A DNA stretch of 64,000 nucleotides from Rhodococcus sp. 14-2483-1-2 (GCF_002259405.1 NZ_NPFW01000004.1:124001-188000); one strand, 5' to 3'; positions 27,681-39,300 are shown, counted from the stretch's first letter. Numbers and translations: made by a program. The notes: generated by a model from the sequence alone, not told the origin.

Positions 27681-28475
27681 TCACCGGGACGACCACGATT
27701 GCAGCGGCCCGCGGACCAGTCTGTCCTTGAGTTCTCTGGCGTGCCGTCGGCTCACCGGCAGTTCGCAGGCAGCGAGGTTTCCGCTGGCCCGCAGACACAC
27801 CACCAGACCCGAACCGACGCTGCGGATCCCCGTGACCAATCGCAGCGAGACCAGGTACGAGCGGTGCACGCGGAGGAATCCGGCATCGGCCCAGCGACTT
27901 TCGAGGGCCGAGATCGGTATACGCACCAGGTGCGAGCCGTTGGAAGTGTGCAACCTCGCGTAGTCGCCGTCGGCCTCCACCCACGCGACCGACGATCGGT
28001 GCACCAAGGTGGTGGTTCCGCCGAGTTCGACGGGGATGACCTCGTCGGCCGACGTGTCCGTCGACTCCGCGGGTCGACGCCGCGCCAGCAACACCCGGCG
28101 CAGTGCCTCGGTGAGCCGATCCTCTCGCAACGGCTTGAGCAGGTAGTCGACGGCACCGAGATCGAAGGCGGCCAGGGCCCGGTCGTCGTGGGCGGTGACG
28201 AACACGACGGCGGGTGGCCGCGCGAATGCCGACAGGATGCCGGCCAGTTCGAGGCCGTCGAGCCCGGGCATGTTGATGTCGAGGAACACTGCGTCGATCG
28301 GTTGCGCGGAGGTCTGTTGCAGCTGCCGCAGTGCGGTGGTGGCGTCCTGCGCGGTGAACACCTCGGCGACGGTGTCCTGCTGGCGCAGCAGAAAGGCGAG
28401 TTCGTCGAGTGCCGGGCGCTCGTCGTCGACGGCGAGGACGATCAACCCACGGCCGGGGGTGGCAGCCTGCGTCAT
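27681..28475 (-). CDS. LytTR-family response regulator
   Basis: A 264-residue regulator: receiver domain (VDDERPALDELAF with the acidic pair at 17-18, phospho-acceptor Asp66 in VFLDINMPG, and LLKPL) followed by a LytTR DNA-binding domain from about residue 150 (VAWVEADGDYARLHT, FLRVHRSYLVSL). LytTR regulators usually bind pairs of short direct repeats. Its ATG overlaps the histidine-kinase stop, so it is cotranscribed and partnered with that kinase. In enterobacteria LytS/LytTR pairs control pyruvate transporters; the nearby ActP/MctC-like symporters make carboxylate sensing a reasonable inference. Confidence 0.92.
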   Translation of the reverse strand: MTQAATPGRGLIVLAVDDERPALDELAFLLRQQDTVAEVFTAQDATTALRQLQQTSAQPIDAVFLDINMPGLDGLELAGILSAFARPPAVVFVTAHDDRALAAFDLGAVDYLLKPLREDRLTEALRRVLLARRRPAESTDTSADEVIPVELGGTTTLVHRSSVAWVEADGDYARLHTSNGSHLVRIPISALESRWADAGFLRVHRSYLVSLRLVTGIRSVGSGLVVCLRASGNLAACELPVSRRHARELKDRLVRGPLQSWSSR

Positions 28476-29644
28476 GCCCGCACACCCGGCCTGAATTTGG
28501 GCACCCGCATGCTCACTTTGGTGCCTGCGCCCGGTGCGGTGTCCACCACGAGACCGTAATCGTTCCCGAAGGCTGCCCGCAGCCGATCGTCCACGTTCGC
28601 CAATCCGACATGGGCCGCGTCCTCGGTGTGCAGACTTCCCGAGCGCAACACTTCGGGATCCATCCCCACACCGTCGTCCTCGATACTGATCACCGCGTCG
28701 GTGCCCTCGTCGGCGGCGATGATCGTCACTCGGCCGCCGTCGGCCTTACCGGACAGGCCGTGCCGGACGGCGTTCTCGACGAGCGGCTGCAGCGCGAGAA
28801 ACGGCAGTGCTACGCCCAACACTTCGGGAGCGACCTGCAACGTGACCTGCAGGGAATCGCCGAAGCGGGCGCGTTCGAGCGTCAGGTACCGATCGATGTT
28901 GCGCAGCTCGTCCGCGAGCACCGTGAACTCGCCCGCGTTGCGGAACGAGTATCGGGTGAAGTCGGCGAACTCGAGCACCAGCTCCCGCGCCCGATCCGGG
29001 TCGGTGCGCACGAACGACGCGATCGTGCCGAGTGCGTTGTAGATGAAGTGCGGGCTGATCTGTGCGCGCAGGGCCCGCACCTCGGCGCGGTCCAACCGCG
29101 CCCTCGACGCGTCGAGTTCGGCAAGCTCGATCTGACCGCAGGCGTAGCGCGCGACCTCGGCGATGGCCCCGAGCATGCCCGGTCCGGGCTCGGCGACGAC
29201 AGCGGCGCCCAACACCCCGACCACCGGAGACTCGTCGACGACCAACGGCTGCACCACCAGCGCTCTGACCTCGTGGATCGAACCGAGCGGCAGACGCACC
29301 AGGACGCGACGCTGCCCGTCCACGGCCCGTTTCGCCGCCTCGACGAAGGCCGGCGTCAGCTCGTCCCACGGGCCGTCCCAGGCCAGCAGCGAACCGTCGG
29401 GATCGCAGATGCCCAGTGCGTCCGCACCCGTCAGCACCCGCAGATGCGGCGCGGCCGCGGCGGCCGAACGAGCGTCGAGGCCGTCGCGCAGCGGCTTGGC
29501 CGCCAGCGAGGCGGTATGCAGAGTGGCGTGGACGGCGCGCTCGGCAGGTGTGGTCAGGTCCCGTCGCCCGCGCAGACTGATCACGGCGATCACCGAGACG
29601 ATCACGGCCACGATCACCGCCATCGTTGCCAGTGCCGCGGTCAT
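28472..29644 (-). CDS. LytS/YehU-type sensor histidine kinase
   Basis: A 390-residue kinase. One N-terminal span (about 3-24), then a GAF-like sensor region (about 45-165), then the short His_kinase domain of the LytS class with His199 in QISPHFIYNALGTI, the N-box LQPLVENAVRHGL and G-box EDDGVGMDPE. With only one span it senses in the cytoplasm or at the membrane rather than with an external domain. ATG 29644 overlaps the lipase stop (ATGA). The frame is open upstream, but similarity starts here. It is paired with the LytTR regulator. Confidence 0.9.
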   Translation of the reverse strand: MTAALATMAVIVAVIVSVIAVISLRGRRDLTTPAERAVHATLHTASLAAKPLRDGLDARSAAAAAPHLRVLTGADALGICDPDGSLLAWDGPWDELTPAFVEAAKRAVDGQRRVLVRLPLGSIHEVRALVVQPLVVDESPVVGVLGAAVVAEPGPGMLGAIAEVARYACGQIELAELDASRARLDRAEVRALRAQISPHFIYNALGTIASFVRTDPDRARELVLEFADFTRYSFRNAGEFTVLADELRNIDRYLTLERARFGDSLQVTLQVAPEVLGVALPFLALQPLVENAVRHGLSGKADGGRVTIIAADEGTDAVISIEDDGVGMDPEVLRSGSLHTEDAAHVGLANVDDRLRAAFGNDYGLVVDTAPGAGTKVSMRVPKFRPGVRA

Positions 29645-30822
29645 CGCGCGCACGTGGTCGAGGTGGGCACGTTCAGGAAGCGTTCGACGAGCCAGTCGAC
29701 TCCGGTGCCGTTGGCGGCCAGTTCGGCATGGCCCTGCTCCGGTTCGGAGCGAAACTCGACGTCGTCGCCCAATGCGCAGGCCTCGGCCACCGCGTCGCGG
29801 GTCCACTGGGGATCGATGAGGTCGTCGCGTTCGCCGACCAGGACCAACAGCGGTACCCCGGTGCGGGAAGTCGGAACCGCAACCGATTCGAGCCATTGCG
29901 TCATCCGATCCGATGCCTCCTCGGAGTCCGGGAGAGCATCGGCCGGATCGAGGACGGCTCCGGCGTCGGCCTTGGAGAAGCCGAGGAGGTCACTGCAGGC
30001 GGTCAGTGCGGACACGTTGTCGGCGAACGTGCCGCGGATGTAATCCGAACGTTCGGCAGTCGGATCCACGGCGTGCAGACCCTCGTAGAGATACGGCACC
30101 AGCAGTTGACGCGGCACGGTCTGCTCGGTCTCGGGTGCGAAGAATCGAGTGGCATCGGCCACCGGAGAGAGTGCCGCGGCACCGACCAGTTGCAGACCGT
30201 CGCCGTAGTCGTCACTGCGTTCGGCTGCCGCCCAGACTGCTTGTCCGCCTTGAGAAGTGCCTACTGCGCCCCACCTGGTGCCGACGTCGGGAACCACGTT
30301 GCGGGCCGCACGCACCGCGTCGATGACGTCGTACGCTGCGGCGTCGCGGTCGAGGTAGGCGGGATCTCCCGGCGTCCCGAGGCCCTGGTAGTCCGTCACC
30401 ACGACCACCGTGCCGCGTTCGAGGAACGGCGTCACCAGGCCGATGGTGCCCAACAGGTTGGGGTACAGCGACGGCGCACACTCGTCGGTGACACCGGTGG
30501 TTCCGTGCCCGACGGAAACGATCGGCCAGCCTCCCGGTGGCGCAGACCCCTTGGGCACGAACACCGTTCCCGAGGTTTGCGTGCCGCCTCCGGTGATCCC
30601 GTCGGTGGTGCGGTAGACGATTTTCGTGGCGGTCCCGCCGAGGTAGGCGACACCGATGTCGACCTGTCCCAGCAGCATCGACGACACGATCTCACCGCGT
30701 TCGAGGCCTTCGGGTGCCGCGACCGCAGTGGGGGCGGCGTCGACGGGTTCGGCGGTGGGACTGCTGCACGCGGCAAGGGCGAACACCAGTGCCGCGGCGA
30801 CCACCGGTCCGGTCGACCTCAC
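29641..30822 (-). CDS. Secreted lipoprotein lipase (LIP/secretory lipase family)
   Basis: A 393-residue alpha/beta-hydrolase with a lipoprotein signal: MRSTGPVVAAALVFALAAC, where LAAC is the lipobox. The nucleophile elbow is GTSQGGQAVWAA, and PIVSVGHGTTG and a late VGERDDLIDP follow the secretory-lipase pattern; the end has EQGHAEL with a catalytic His. The GTG at 30822 is chosen for the AGGAG 10 bases upstream and because it starts directly at the signal peptide. The gene starts 13 bases after the NhaP-type gene and overlaps the kinase gene at its end, so a lipase is cotranscribed with a two-component system, which suggests ester or fatty-acid-related sensing. Confidence 0.85.
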   Translation of the reverse strand: MRSTGPVVAAALVFALAACSSPTAEPVDAAPTAVAAPEGLERGEIVSSMLLGQVDIGVAYLGGTATKIVYRTTDGITGGGTQTSGTVFVPKGSAPPGGWPIVSVGHGTTGVTDECAPSLYPNLLGTIGLVTPFLERGTVVVVTDYQGLGTPGDPAYLDRDAAAYDVIDAVRAARNVVPDVGTRWGAVGTSQGGQAVWAAAERSDDYGDGLQLVGAAALSPVADATRFFAPETEQTVPRQLLVPYLYEGLHAVDPTAERSDYIRGTFADNVSALTACSDLLGFSKADAGAVLDPADALPDSEEASDRMTQWLESVAVPTSRTGVPLLVLVGERDDLIDPQWTRDAVAEACALGDDVEFRSEPEQGHAELAANGTGVDWLVERFLNVPTSTTCAR

Positions 30823-30835
30823 TGTCTCTGCGCTC

Positions 30836-32464
30836 CTACGGTGTACGTCGTGCGATGCGAGCCTCCGCCGCAATTTCTTCCACGTCCAAGCCATTCAACA
30901 CTGCCCGCAGAGCTTCGTCTTCCAACTCCCCCGAGTCGCGGGCCGCGATGAGCGCCGCCCGCTGCGCGACCAGCACGTTGTGCCGCAGCGAATCGAACAA
31001 CGCCCCTGCCGCCGCGATCCGCTTCTCGCGATCCTCGGTCTCGTCGGCATCCAACCGAGCGCGCACCGAGCGTCGGACGCGCTCGATCACCTCGTCGACG
31101 CGCTCGGCGTCCACTCCGGCAATTCCGTCCTTCGCCGCGCGCTGGAGGTAGTCCTCTGCCGCCGTACGGGCAATGGCCTGCGAGAGCAGCCGCTGATTGT
31201 CGTTGCGCTGCTGCTCGAGTGGATCTGCGACGTCGAGTCGGCGGATCAACAGCGGAAGCGTCAGACCCTGCAGCAGCAACGTACCGACGGCAACGACGAA
31301 GGCCACGGCCTGAATCACTGCACGCCCGGGGAATTCGTCACCGAGCACCGTGGTCAGCGGCACACCGGCCGCTGCAGCGAGCGTCACCACCCCACGCATG
31401 CCCGCCCACGAGAGCACCAGGTTCTGCTGCCACGTGAGACCGGCCTCACCCGGCGACGATCGCCGGAACAGCTTGCGGAGCACTGTGTTTCGACCGGAAT
31501 TGACGAAGATCCACGCCGGCCGGACGGCCATCACCACCACGAGCACCAGCAACGCGTAGGCGAACACGTGGTGCACCGGCAGCCCTTCACGCTGGACTTC
31601 CTCGATGACGAACTTCAGCTGTAAACCCATGTAGGCGAACACGAATGCTTCGAGCAGAAGATCCAGCGTCGGCCACACCTGGCGTTCCTGCACCCGGGTG
31701 GAGACCGACACGTCGGCGGTGACGCGGCCCAACACGAAACCGGCGGTGACGACAGCGAGCACACCGGAGGCATGCAACTCCTCGGCCGCCAGATACGCCG
31801 TGAACGGCAGCACCAGACCGAGCACGGTCTCCAGCGCCGAGTCCGCGATGCGATTGCGGACGAACCGCACGATGCGAGCCAGGACCAGCCCCACGAGTAC
31901 GCCGCCCGCGATCTCGTACAGGAAGAACAGCACCGGTGAACCCAGTTCGATCCGACTGCCCGTCACCGACGCCACGGCCAGAGTGAACAGAGTCAACGCG
32001 GCCGCGTCGTTCACCAGAGACTCGCCGGTGAGGATGGCCATCATCCGAGCAGGCAGGCCGAGCTTGCGGCCGACGGAGACCGCGGACACCGCGTCGGGCG
32101 GGGCAACGACGGCACCGAGCACCAGCGCCGCGCCCAGGGTCAGTTCCGGGATCAACAGATTTGCGAACCAGCCGACCACGAACGTCGTCACGATCACCAT
32201 GACCAAACCGAGCCGGAGAATCTGGCCGAGGTTGCGCCGAAAGGTGACGAACGAGAAATCCAACGCGGCGGAGTACAGCAGCGGCGGAAGCACCACGCCG
32301 AGGATCAGCTGGGGCGAGAGACTGACGTGCGGTACTCCGGGAACGAACGAGGCAATGGATCCGACGGTGACCAGGACGAGCGGGACCTGCAGGTCGATGC
32401 GCCTGGCGAAACCGGCGACCGCGATCGCGAAGATGACTACGAGAAGAAGAATCGGTCCGTCCAC
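30836..32464 (-). CDS. Na+/H+ antiporter, CPA1 (NhaP) family
   Basis: A 542-residue antiporter with about 12 spans in the first 410 residues and a soluble C-terminal tail rich in Arg and Glu. CPA1 marks include LGAVVAPPDAVSAV, TGESLVNDAAALTLF with the Asn-Asp pair, and LSWAGMRGVVTLAAA. It exchanges Na+ or K+ for protons and supports pH and salt tolerance. It is the first gene of a minus-strand run with the lipase, kinase, LytTR regulator and DUF485-like gene, though its start is 77 bases after the antitoxin gene. Confidence 0.92.
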   Translation of the reverse strand: MDGPILLLVVIFAIAVAGFARRIDLQVPLVLVTVGSIASFVPGVPHVSLSPQLILGVVLPPLLYSAALDFSFVTFRRNLGQILRLGLVMVIVTTFVVGWFANLLIPELTLGAALVLGAVVAPPDAVSAVSVGRKLGLPARMMAILTGESLVNDAAALTLFTLAVASVTGSRIELGSPVLFFLYEIAGGVLVGLVLARIVRFVRNRIADSALETVLGLVLPFTAYLAAEELHASGVLAVVTAGFVLGRVTADVSVSTRVQERQVWPTLDLLLEAFVFAYMGLQLKFVIEEVQREGLPVHHVFAYALLVLVVVMAVRPAWIFVNSGRNTVLRKLFRRSSPGEAGLTWQQNLVLSWAGMRGVVTLAAAAGVPLTTVLGDEFPGRAVIQAVAFVVAVGTLLLQGLTLPLLIRRLDVADPLEQQRNDNQRLLSQAIARTAAEDYLQRAAKDGIAGVDAERVDEVIERVRRSVRARLDADETEDREKRIAAAGALFDSLRHNVLVAQRAALIAARDSGELEDEALRAVLNGLDVEEIAAEARIARRTP

Positions 32465-32541
32465 CCCGACGATTGTGCCGTCAGCCGCACCCTGGGGTAC
32501 GACCGACGGCCACGATCACCGATGCGGGAGACCGAAAGGTC

Positions 32542-32730
32542 CTACTTGTCCGGAATTGCCTTCTTGACTGCGTCCTGAACCTTGTCGACCTTGTCTGCGT
32601 ACTTGCCGCCGGTCTTGTTGTCGATGAAGTCCCCCGCCTTCTCCACGACGTCGTCGATCTTGTCCGAGTTCTCGGCCGCAAGGTCCTTGCCCTTGTCGAC
32701 CATGCCCTTCAAATTGTCTGCGAAGCCCAT
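32542..32730 (-). CDS. MT0933/Rv0909-type antitoxin
   Basis: A 62-residue, highly charged helical protein, MGFADNLKGMVDKGKD followed by DDVVEKAGDFIDNKTGGKY, matching the MT0933-like antitoxin family named for Rv0909. In mycobacteria it is encoded between ctpE and the SRPBCC toxin Rv0910. Here ctpE is correctly placed, 42 bases upstream, but the next gene is an antiporter and the only Rv0910-like gene in the window is 10 kb away. It may have become a general stress or CsbD-like protein, or it may act in trans. Confidence 0.8.
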   Translation of the reverse strand: MGFADNLKGMVDKGKDLAAENSDKIDDVVEKAGDFIDNKTGGKYADKVDKVQDAVKKAIPDK

Positions 32731-32772
32731 GAAACTCTCCTGCCGGTCGGGTGCAACGGAACACCCGAAAGC

Positions 32773-35169
<2,397 letters not shown>

Positions 35170-35193
35170 GCGTGCAGCTTAAACCCGGTCCGG

Positions 35194-36318
35194 TCAGCCC
35201 AGCCGAGCCCACCAACGATCGTCGTGCAGCGTTCGCGTGCCGTCGATTCGCTGCCCCGGCATCGGCACCGCCACCTGAACTCCGACGTCCTGCGCAGCGG
35301 CGTGCAGGCGCACGATCGGCTCGGACCAGGGGTGGAAGGCGAGATTGAACGTGGCCCAGTGAATCGGGACGAAGATGCCCGACGCCGTCAGATCGATGTG
35401 CGCCGTGACCGCTTCCTCGGGATTCATGTGGATGTCCGGCCACCGGACGTCGTAGGCCCCGACGGGCAGCAGCGTCAGGTCGAAGGGGCCGTAGTTGCTG
35501 CCGATCTCGGCGAACTTCGGTGTGTAGCCGGTGTCGCCGCCGAAGAAGACGCGTCGAACCGGACCGGCGAACGCCCAGGATGCCCACTGCGTCGAGTCCC
35601 GGGTCAGGCCGCGACCGGAGAAGTGCCGAGCCTCGGTGCAGGTGACGGTGAGGCCGCCGAGGTTCGTCTGCTCGTCCCAGTCCAGCTCGATGATGCGATC
35701 GTCGGGCACCCGCCACTTGCGCAGGTGCGCACCGATGCCGAGCGGCACGACGAACGGGGCCGACTGTGTGCTCGCCAGCTTCTGCACCGTCGCCTTGTCC
35801 AGGTGGTCGTAATGGTCGTGGGAGATGACGATGGCGTCGACCTTCGGCAGATCGGTCAGCTCGACCGGCGTCGGATGCAGGCGCGCGGGCCCCACCACCG
35901 ACGACGGCGAGACGCGATTGCTCCACACCGGATCGGCGAGGACCCGATAGCCGTCGACCTCGATGAGCACACTCGAATGGCCGTACCAGGTGACGGCCAG
36001 CTCGCCCGCGTCCACCGGCGCGATCGGCGGTGCCAACGGAATCGGACGCTGCGGCCTGCCCTTGCCGCGTTCGGTGACGAGCGAGACGAACATGTTCTGC
36101 TGTCCCTTCTCGCCCCGCCCCGGTACGTAGCTGGAACTGGGGTCGGAGTTGTGGAACCGGCGATCGCGGTAGCGCGGAGACGCGGCGGCGTAGGGGGTGA
36201 TGTGCACGCGTCTGGCACCGATGGCCGACGGCAGACCCCACAGCGCACGCGCCAACCATGCCCCGCTCAATGCTGCCGTGGCTCCCAGAACGAACTTCGT
36301 CTTCGTCACGGCCACCAC
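35194..36318 (-). CDS. MBL-fold hydrolase (Rv0906/NAPE-PLD-like)
   Basis: A 374-residue metallo-beta-lactamase-fold hydrolase with the metal motif VISHDHYDHLDKAT and the later FGGDTGYTPKF and HIDLTASGIFVPIHWATFNLAFHPW. This pattern is the UlaG/NAPE-PLD group, matching mycobacterial Rv0906. An N-terminal hydrophobic stretch (about 7-25) may anchor it in the membrane. The GTG start at 36318 could be replaced by GTG at residue 4. It is 24 bases upstream of ctpE in an operon. The substrate, perhaps a phosphodiester lipid, is unknown. Confidence 0.82.
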   Translation of the reverse strand: MVAVTKTKFVLGATAALSGAWLARALWGLPSAIGARRVHITPYAAASPRYRDRRFHNSDPSSSYVPGRGEKGQQNMFVSLVTERGKGRPQRPIPLAPPIAPVDAGELAVTWYGHSSVLIEVDGYRVLADPVWSNRVSPSSVVGPARLHPTPVELTDLPKVDAIVISHDHYDHLDKATVQKLASTQSAPFVVPLGIGAHLRKWRVPDDRIIELDWDEQTNLGGLTVTCTEARHFSGRGLTRDSTQWASWAFAGPVRRVFFGGDTGYTPKFAEIGSNYGPFDLTLLPVGAYDVRWPDIHMNPEEAVTAHIDLTASGIFVPIHWATFNLAFHPWSEPIVRLHAAAQDVGVQVAVPMPGQRIDGTRTLHDDRWWARLG

Positions 36319-36403
36319 AGTAGGCGGCGTCGACGTCTTCGCAGCTCACCCGTAGCCTTGCCGTAGAATATTCGCGTCGGTTTTGCTGCTAGAAGGGGAG
36401 ACA

Positions 36404-38341
36404 TTGAGTACCGAACAGCTCGAATTCCAGGCGGAGACGCGTCAGCTCCTGGATCTGATGGTGCACTCCATCTACTCCAACAAGGACAGCTTTCTCCGTG
36501 AACTGATCTCCAACTCCTCGGACGCGCTGGACAAGCTGCGCCTGGAGTCGTACCGCAACAAGGACCTGGACGTCGACGTCTCGGATCTGCACATCGAGAT
36601 CGACATCGACGCTGCGGCCCGCACGCTGACCATCCGCGACAACGGCATCGGCATGTCGCGCGCCGAGGTCATCGACCTGATCGGCACGCTGGCCAAGTCC
36701 GGCACCGCGGAGGTTCGCAAGAAACTCAAGGAGGCCAAGGACGCAGCGGCTTCCGAGGAGCTGATCGGCCAGTTCGGCATCGGCTTCTACTCCACGTTCA
36801 TGGTGGCCGAGAAGGTCACGCTGCTCACCCGTAAGGCCGGCGAGAGCACGGCCACCAAGTGGGAGTCCGCCGGCGAGGGCACCTACGAGATCACCGACGT
36901 CGAGGACGCCCCGCAGGGCTCCTCGGTGACGCTGGCTCTCAAGCCCGCCGACGAGGAGGATCACCTCCACGACTACGCGTCCGAGCGCAAGATCAAGGAA
37001 CTGGTCAAGAAGTATTCCGACTTCATCGCCTGGCCCATTCGCATCGACGTCGAGAAGCGCGTCAAGAGCCCAGCTGATGAGAATGGCGATGTCGGCGAGG
37101 ACACGGTCACGATCGAGACGGAAACGATCAACTCGCAGAAGGCGCTCTGGACCCGCTCCAAGGACGAGGTGTCCGAGGAGGAGTACAAGGAGTTCTACAA
37201 GCACGTCAGCCACGCCTGGGACGAGCCGCTCGAGGTCATCCCGTTCAAGGCCGAGGGCACCTTCGAATACCAAGCGCTGCTGTTCATTCCGTCGCAGGCA
37301 CCGTTCGACCTGTTCATGCGCGAGAGCAAGGCCGGCGTGCACCTGTACGTCAAGCGCGTGTTCATCATGGACGACTCGCAGGAACTGCTGCCCGAGTACC
37401 TGCGCTTCGTCAAGGGTGTCGTCGACGCAGCGGACCTCTCGCTCAACGTCTCTCGCGAGATCCTGCAGCAGGACCGGCAGATCCGCGCGATCCGTCGACG
37501 CCTGACCAAGAAGGTGCTCTCGACGGTCAAGGAACTGCAGAGCGAGCAGCCCGACAAGTACAAGACACTGTGGTCGCAGTTCGGCACGGTCCTCAAGGAG
37601 GGCCTGATCTCCGACAGTGACAACCGCGAAACCCTGCTGGGCATCGCGTCGTTCGCGTCCACCGACTCCGAGGAGGGCGTCACCACCCTCGCCGAGTACG
37701 TGGACCGGATGAAGGACGGCCAGCAGCAGATCTACTACATGACGGGCGAATCCCGTCAGCAGATCGAGAGCTCGCCGCACATGGAGGCCTTCAAGGCTCG
37801 CGGGCTCGAGGTGCTGCTGCTCACCGACTCGGTCGACGAGGTGTGGGTCGGCAACGTCACCGAATTCGACGGAAAGTCGTTCCAGTCCATCGCCAAGGGC
37901 GAGGTGGACCTCGACACCGAAGAGGAGAAGAAGGAGTCCGAGGCCAAGCGCGAGGAGCAGGACAAGGAGTTCGCCGACCTGCTCACGTGGCTGACCGAGA
38001 CCCTCGGTGAGGACGTCAAGGAGGTGCGCCTGTCGACGCGCCTGACGACATCACCGGCCTGCGTCGTCGGCGACGAGTTCAGCTTCTCCCCGCAGCTCGA
38101 GAAGATGTACAAGGCGTCGGGACAGTTCGTGCCGACCTCCAAGCGCATCCTCGAACTCAACCCCACCCACGATCTGGTGACGGGATTGAAGAAGGCCCGC
38201 GAGGATCGCAGCGACGATCCGCACCTCGCCGAGACTGCCGAATTGCTCTACGCGACGGCCTTGTTGGCCGAAGGCACCGAGCTCAAGGACCCGGCGAAGT
38301 TCTCCCGATTGCTGGCGGATCGGTTGACGCGCACCATCTGA
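36404..38341 (+). CDS. htpG: HtpG (Hsp90) chaperone
   Basis: A 645-residue Hsp90 chaperone. The N-terminal ATPase has ELISNSSDALDKLR and IRDNGIGMSRAEVIDLIGTLAKSGT, then GQFGIGFYS; middle segments NVSREILQQDR and the C-terminal dimerisation part follow. TTG at 36404 is chosen because GGGGAG lies 3 bases upstream and the encoded MSTEQLEFQAETRQLL is the family start. A possible -10 TAGAAT lies at 36364-36369. No CIRCE or HAIR heat-shock element was recognised. A perfect hairpin follows the gene. Confidence 0.97.
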   Translation: MSTEQLEFQAETRQLLDLMVHSIYSNKDSFLRELISNSSDALDKLRLESYRNKDLDVDVSDLHIEIDIDAAARTLTIRDNGIGMSRAEVIDLIGTLAKSGTAEVRKKLKEAKDAAASEELIGQFGIGFYSTFMVAEKVTLLTRKAGESTATKWESAGEGTYEITDVEDAPQGSSVTLALKPADEEDHLHDYASERKIKELVKKYSDFIAWPIRIDVEKRVKSPADENGDVGEDTVTIETETINSQKALWTRSKDEVSEEEYKEFYKHVSHAWDEPLEVIPFKAEGTFEYQALLFIPSQAPFDLFMRESKAGVHLYVKRVFIMDDSQELLPEYLRFVKGVVDAADLSLNVSREILQQDRQIRAIRRRLTKKVLSTVKELQSEQPDKYKTLWSQFGTVLKEGLISDSDNRETLLGIASFASTDSEEGVTTLAEYVDRMKDGQQQIYYMTGESRQQIESSPHMEAFKARGLEVLLLTDSVDEVWVGNVTEFDGKSFQSIAKGEVDLDTEEEKKESEAKREEQDKEFADLLTWLTETLGEDVKEVRLSTRLTTSPACVVGDEFSFSPQLEKMYKASGQFVPTSKRILELNPTHDLVTGLKKAREDRSDDPHLAETAELLYATALLAEGTELKDPAKFSRLLADRLTRTI

Positions 38342-38356
38342 GCGGCTTCGCCGTAT

Positions 38357-38396
38357 GTGAGTGGAACCTCGTAGCCTGCTACGAGGTTCCACTCAC
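38357..38396. repeat. Perfect 18-base-arm palindrome after htpG
   Basis: GTGAGTGGAACCTCGTAG and its exact complement flank a four-base loop. Together with the preceding TGAGCGGCTTCGCCG it belongs to a repeated intergenic element also found after the next gene and after accD3. It can serve as a terminator for htpG, though no T-run follows. Confidence 0.85.
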
Positions 38397-38434
38397 GACC
38401 CGAGCTGCACGAGAAGATGGAGGACCCTCCCGCC

Positions 38435-39238
38435 ATGACCGACGCACCACTGCTGATCGAGCGAACCGGGGACATCGTCGCCTGGACGTTGAACAACCCC
38501 CAGGCCCGTAATCCCATCTCCGAGATGGAGACCATCGACGCTCTCGAGGCCGCGATCGCCGACGCGAACGGGGATCCATCGATCAGGGTTGCCATCCTGA
38601 CCGGTGCCGGTTCGGCATTCTCGTCGGGCGGGAACGTCAAGCACATGCGGGACAAGCAGGGAATGTTCGGTGGTAGCCCGGCCGAGTTGCGGCAGGGCTA
38701 CCGCCACGGCATTCAACGAATCCCGAAGGCGTTGTATCACTGCGAGATTCCCACAATCGCCGCGGTCAATGGCCCAGCTATCGGAGCCGGCTGCGATCTG
38801 GCATTGATGTGCGATCTTCGAATCGCCTCGACCACTGCGACATTCTCCGAGAGTTTCGCCAAGGTGGGCATCATTCCCGGAGACGGTGGGGCCTGGCTGC
38901 TCCCCCGGGCCATCGGCATGGCACGGGCGAGCGAGATGGCTTTCACCGGCGAGGCCATCGACGCCGCTACGGCATTGGAATGGGGCTTGGTCTCTCGGGT
39001 CGTCGAGCCCGAAGACCTGCTCGACGCTGCCCACACACTGGCTCGGCGTGTGGCGGCCAACCCACCGCAGGTACTGCGTATGACGAAGAAGTTGTTGCGC
39101 GAGGGCCAGCAGCAGAGTCTGGAATCCTTGCTCGAACTCTCCGCTGCCTATCAGGCCATCGCACACCACACCGAGGATCATTCCGAGGCTGTGAACGCGA
39201 TGCTCGAGCGTCGCGATCCCGAGTTCCGAGGACGCTGA
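38435..39238 (+). CDS. Enoyl-CoA hydratase/isomerase family protein
   Basis: A 267-residue crotonase. The CoA-binding and oxyanion-hole segments are FSSGGNVKHM near 65 and AAVNGPAIGAGCDLALMCDLRIAS near 112. In the active site, the first catalytic glutamate of classical hydratases is not evident (SESFAKVGIIPGDGG), while the second is kept in ASEMAFTGE, so isomerase or other crotonase chemistry is possible. ATG 38435 is taken with GGAGGA upstream; ATG 38417 is an alternative. It stands alone between two related palindromes. Confidence 0.88.
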   Translation: MTDAPLLIERTGDIVAWTLNNPQARNPISEMETIDALEAAIADANGDPSIRVAILTGAGSAFSSGGNVKHMRDKQGMFGGSPAELRQGYRHGIQRIPKALYHCEIPTIAAVNGPAIGAGCDLALMCDLRIASTTATFSESFAKVGIIPGDGGAWLLPRAIGMARASEMAFTGEAIDAATALEWGLVSRVVEPEDLLDAAHTLARRVAANPPQVLRMTKKLLREGQQQSLESLLELSAAYQAIAHHTEDHSEAVNAMLERRDPEFRGR

Positions 39239-39243
39239 CTCGC

Positions 39244-39288
39244 CAGGTGAGTGGAAACTCGGGCCCACTACGAGTTTCCACTCACCTG
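39244..39288. repeat. 18-base-arm palindrome after the hydratase gene, related to the one at 38357
   Basis: CAGGTGAGTGGAAACTCG and its exact complement flank a nine-base loop. The core GTGAGTGGAA and the right-hand CTACGAG-TTCCACTCAC match the 38357 element closely, so the hydratase gene is bracketed by two copies. It also separates two converging genes and may terminate both. Confidence 0.85.
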
Positions 39289-39300
39289 CGACGAAGTCGC

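Noticed and set aside
36319-36403. CIRCE or HAIR heat-shock element before htpG
   Set aside because: No inverted repeat with the CTAGCACTC or CTTGAGT consensus was found in the 85-base gap.
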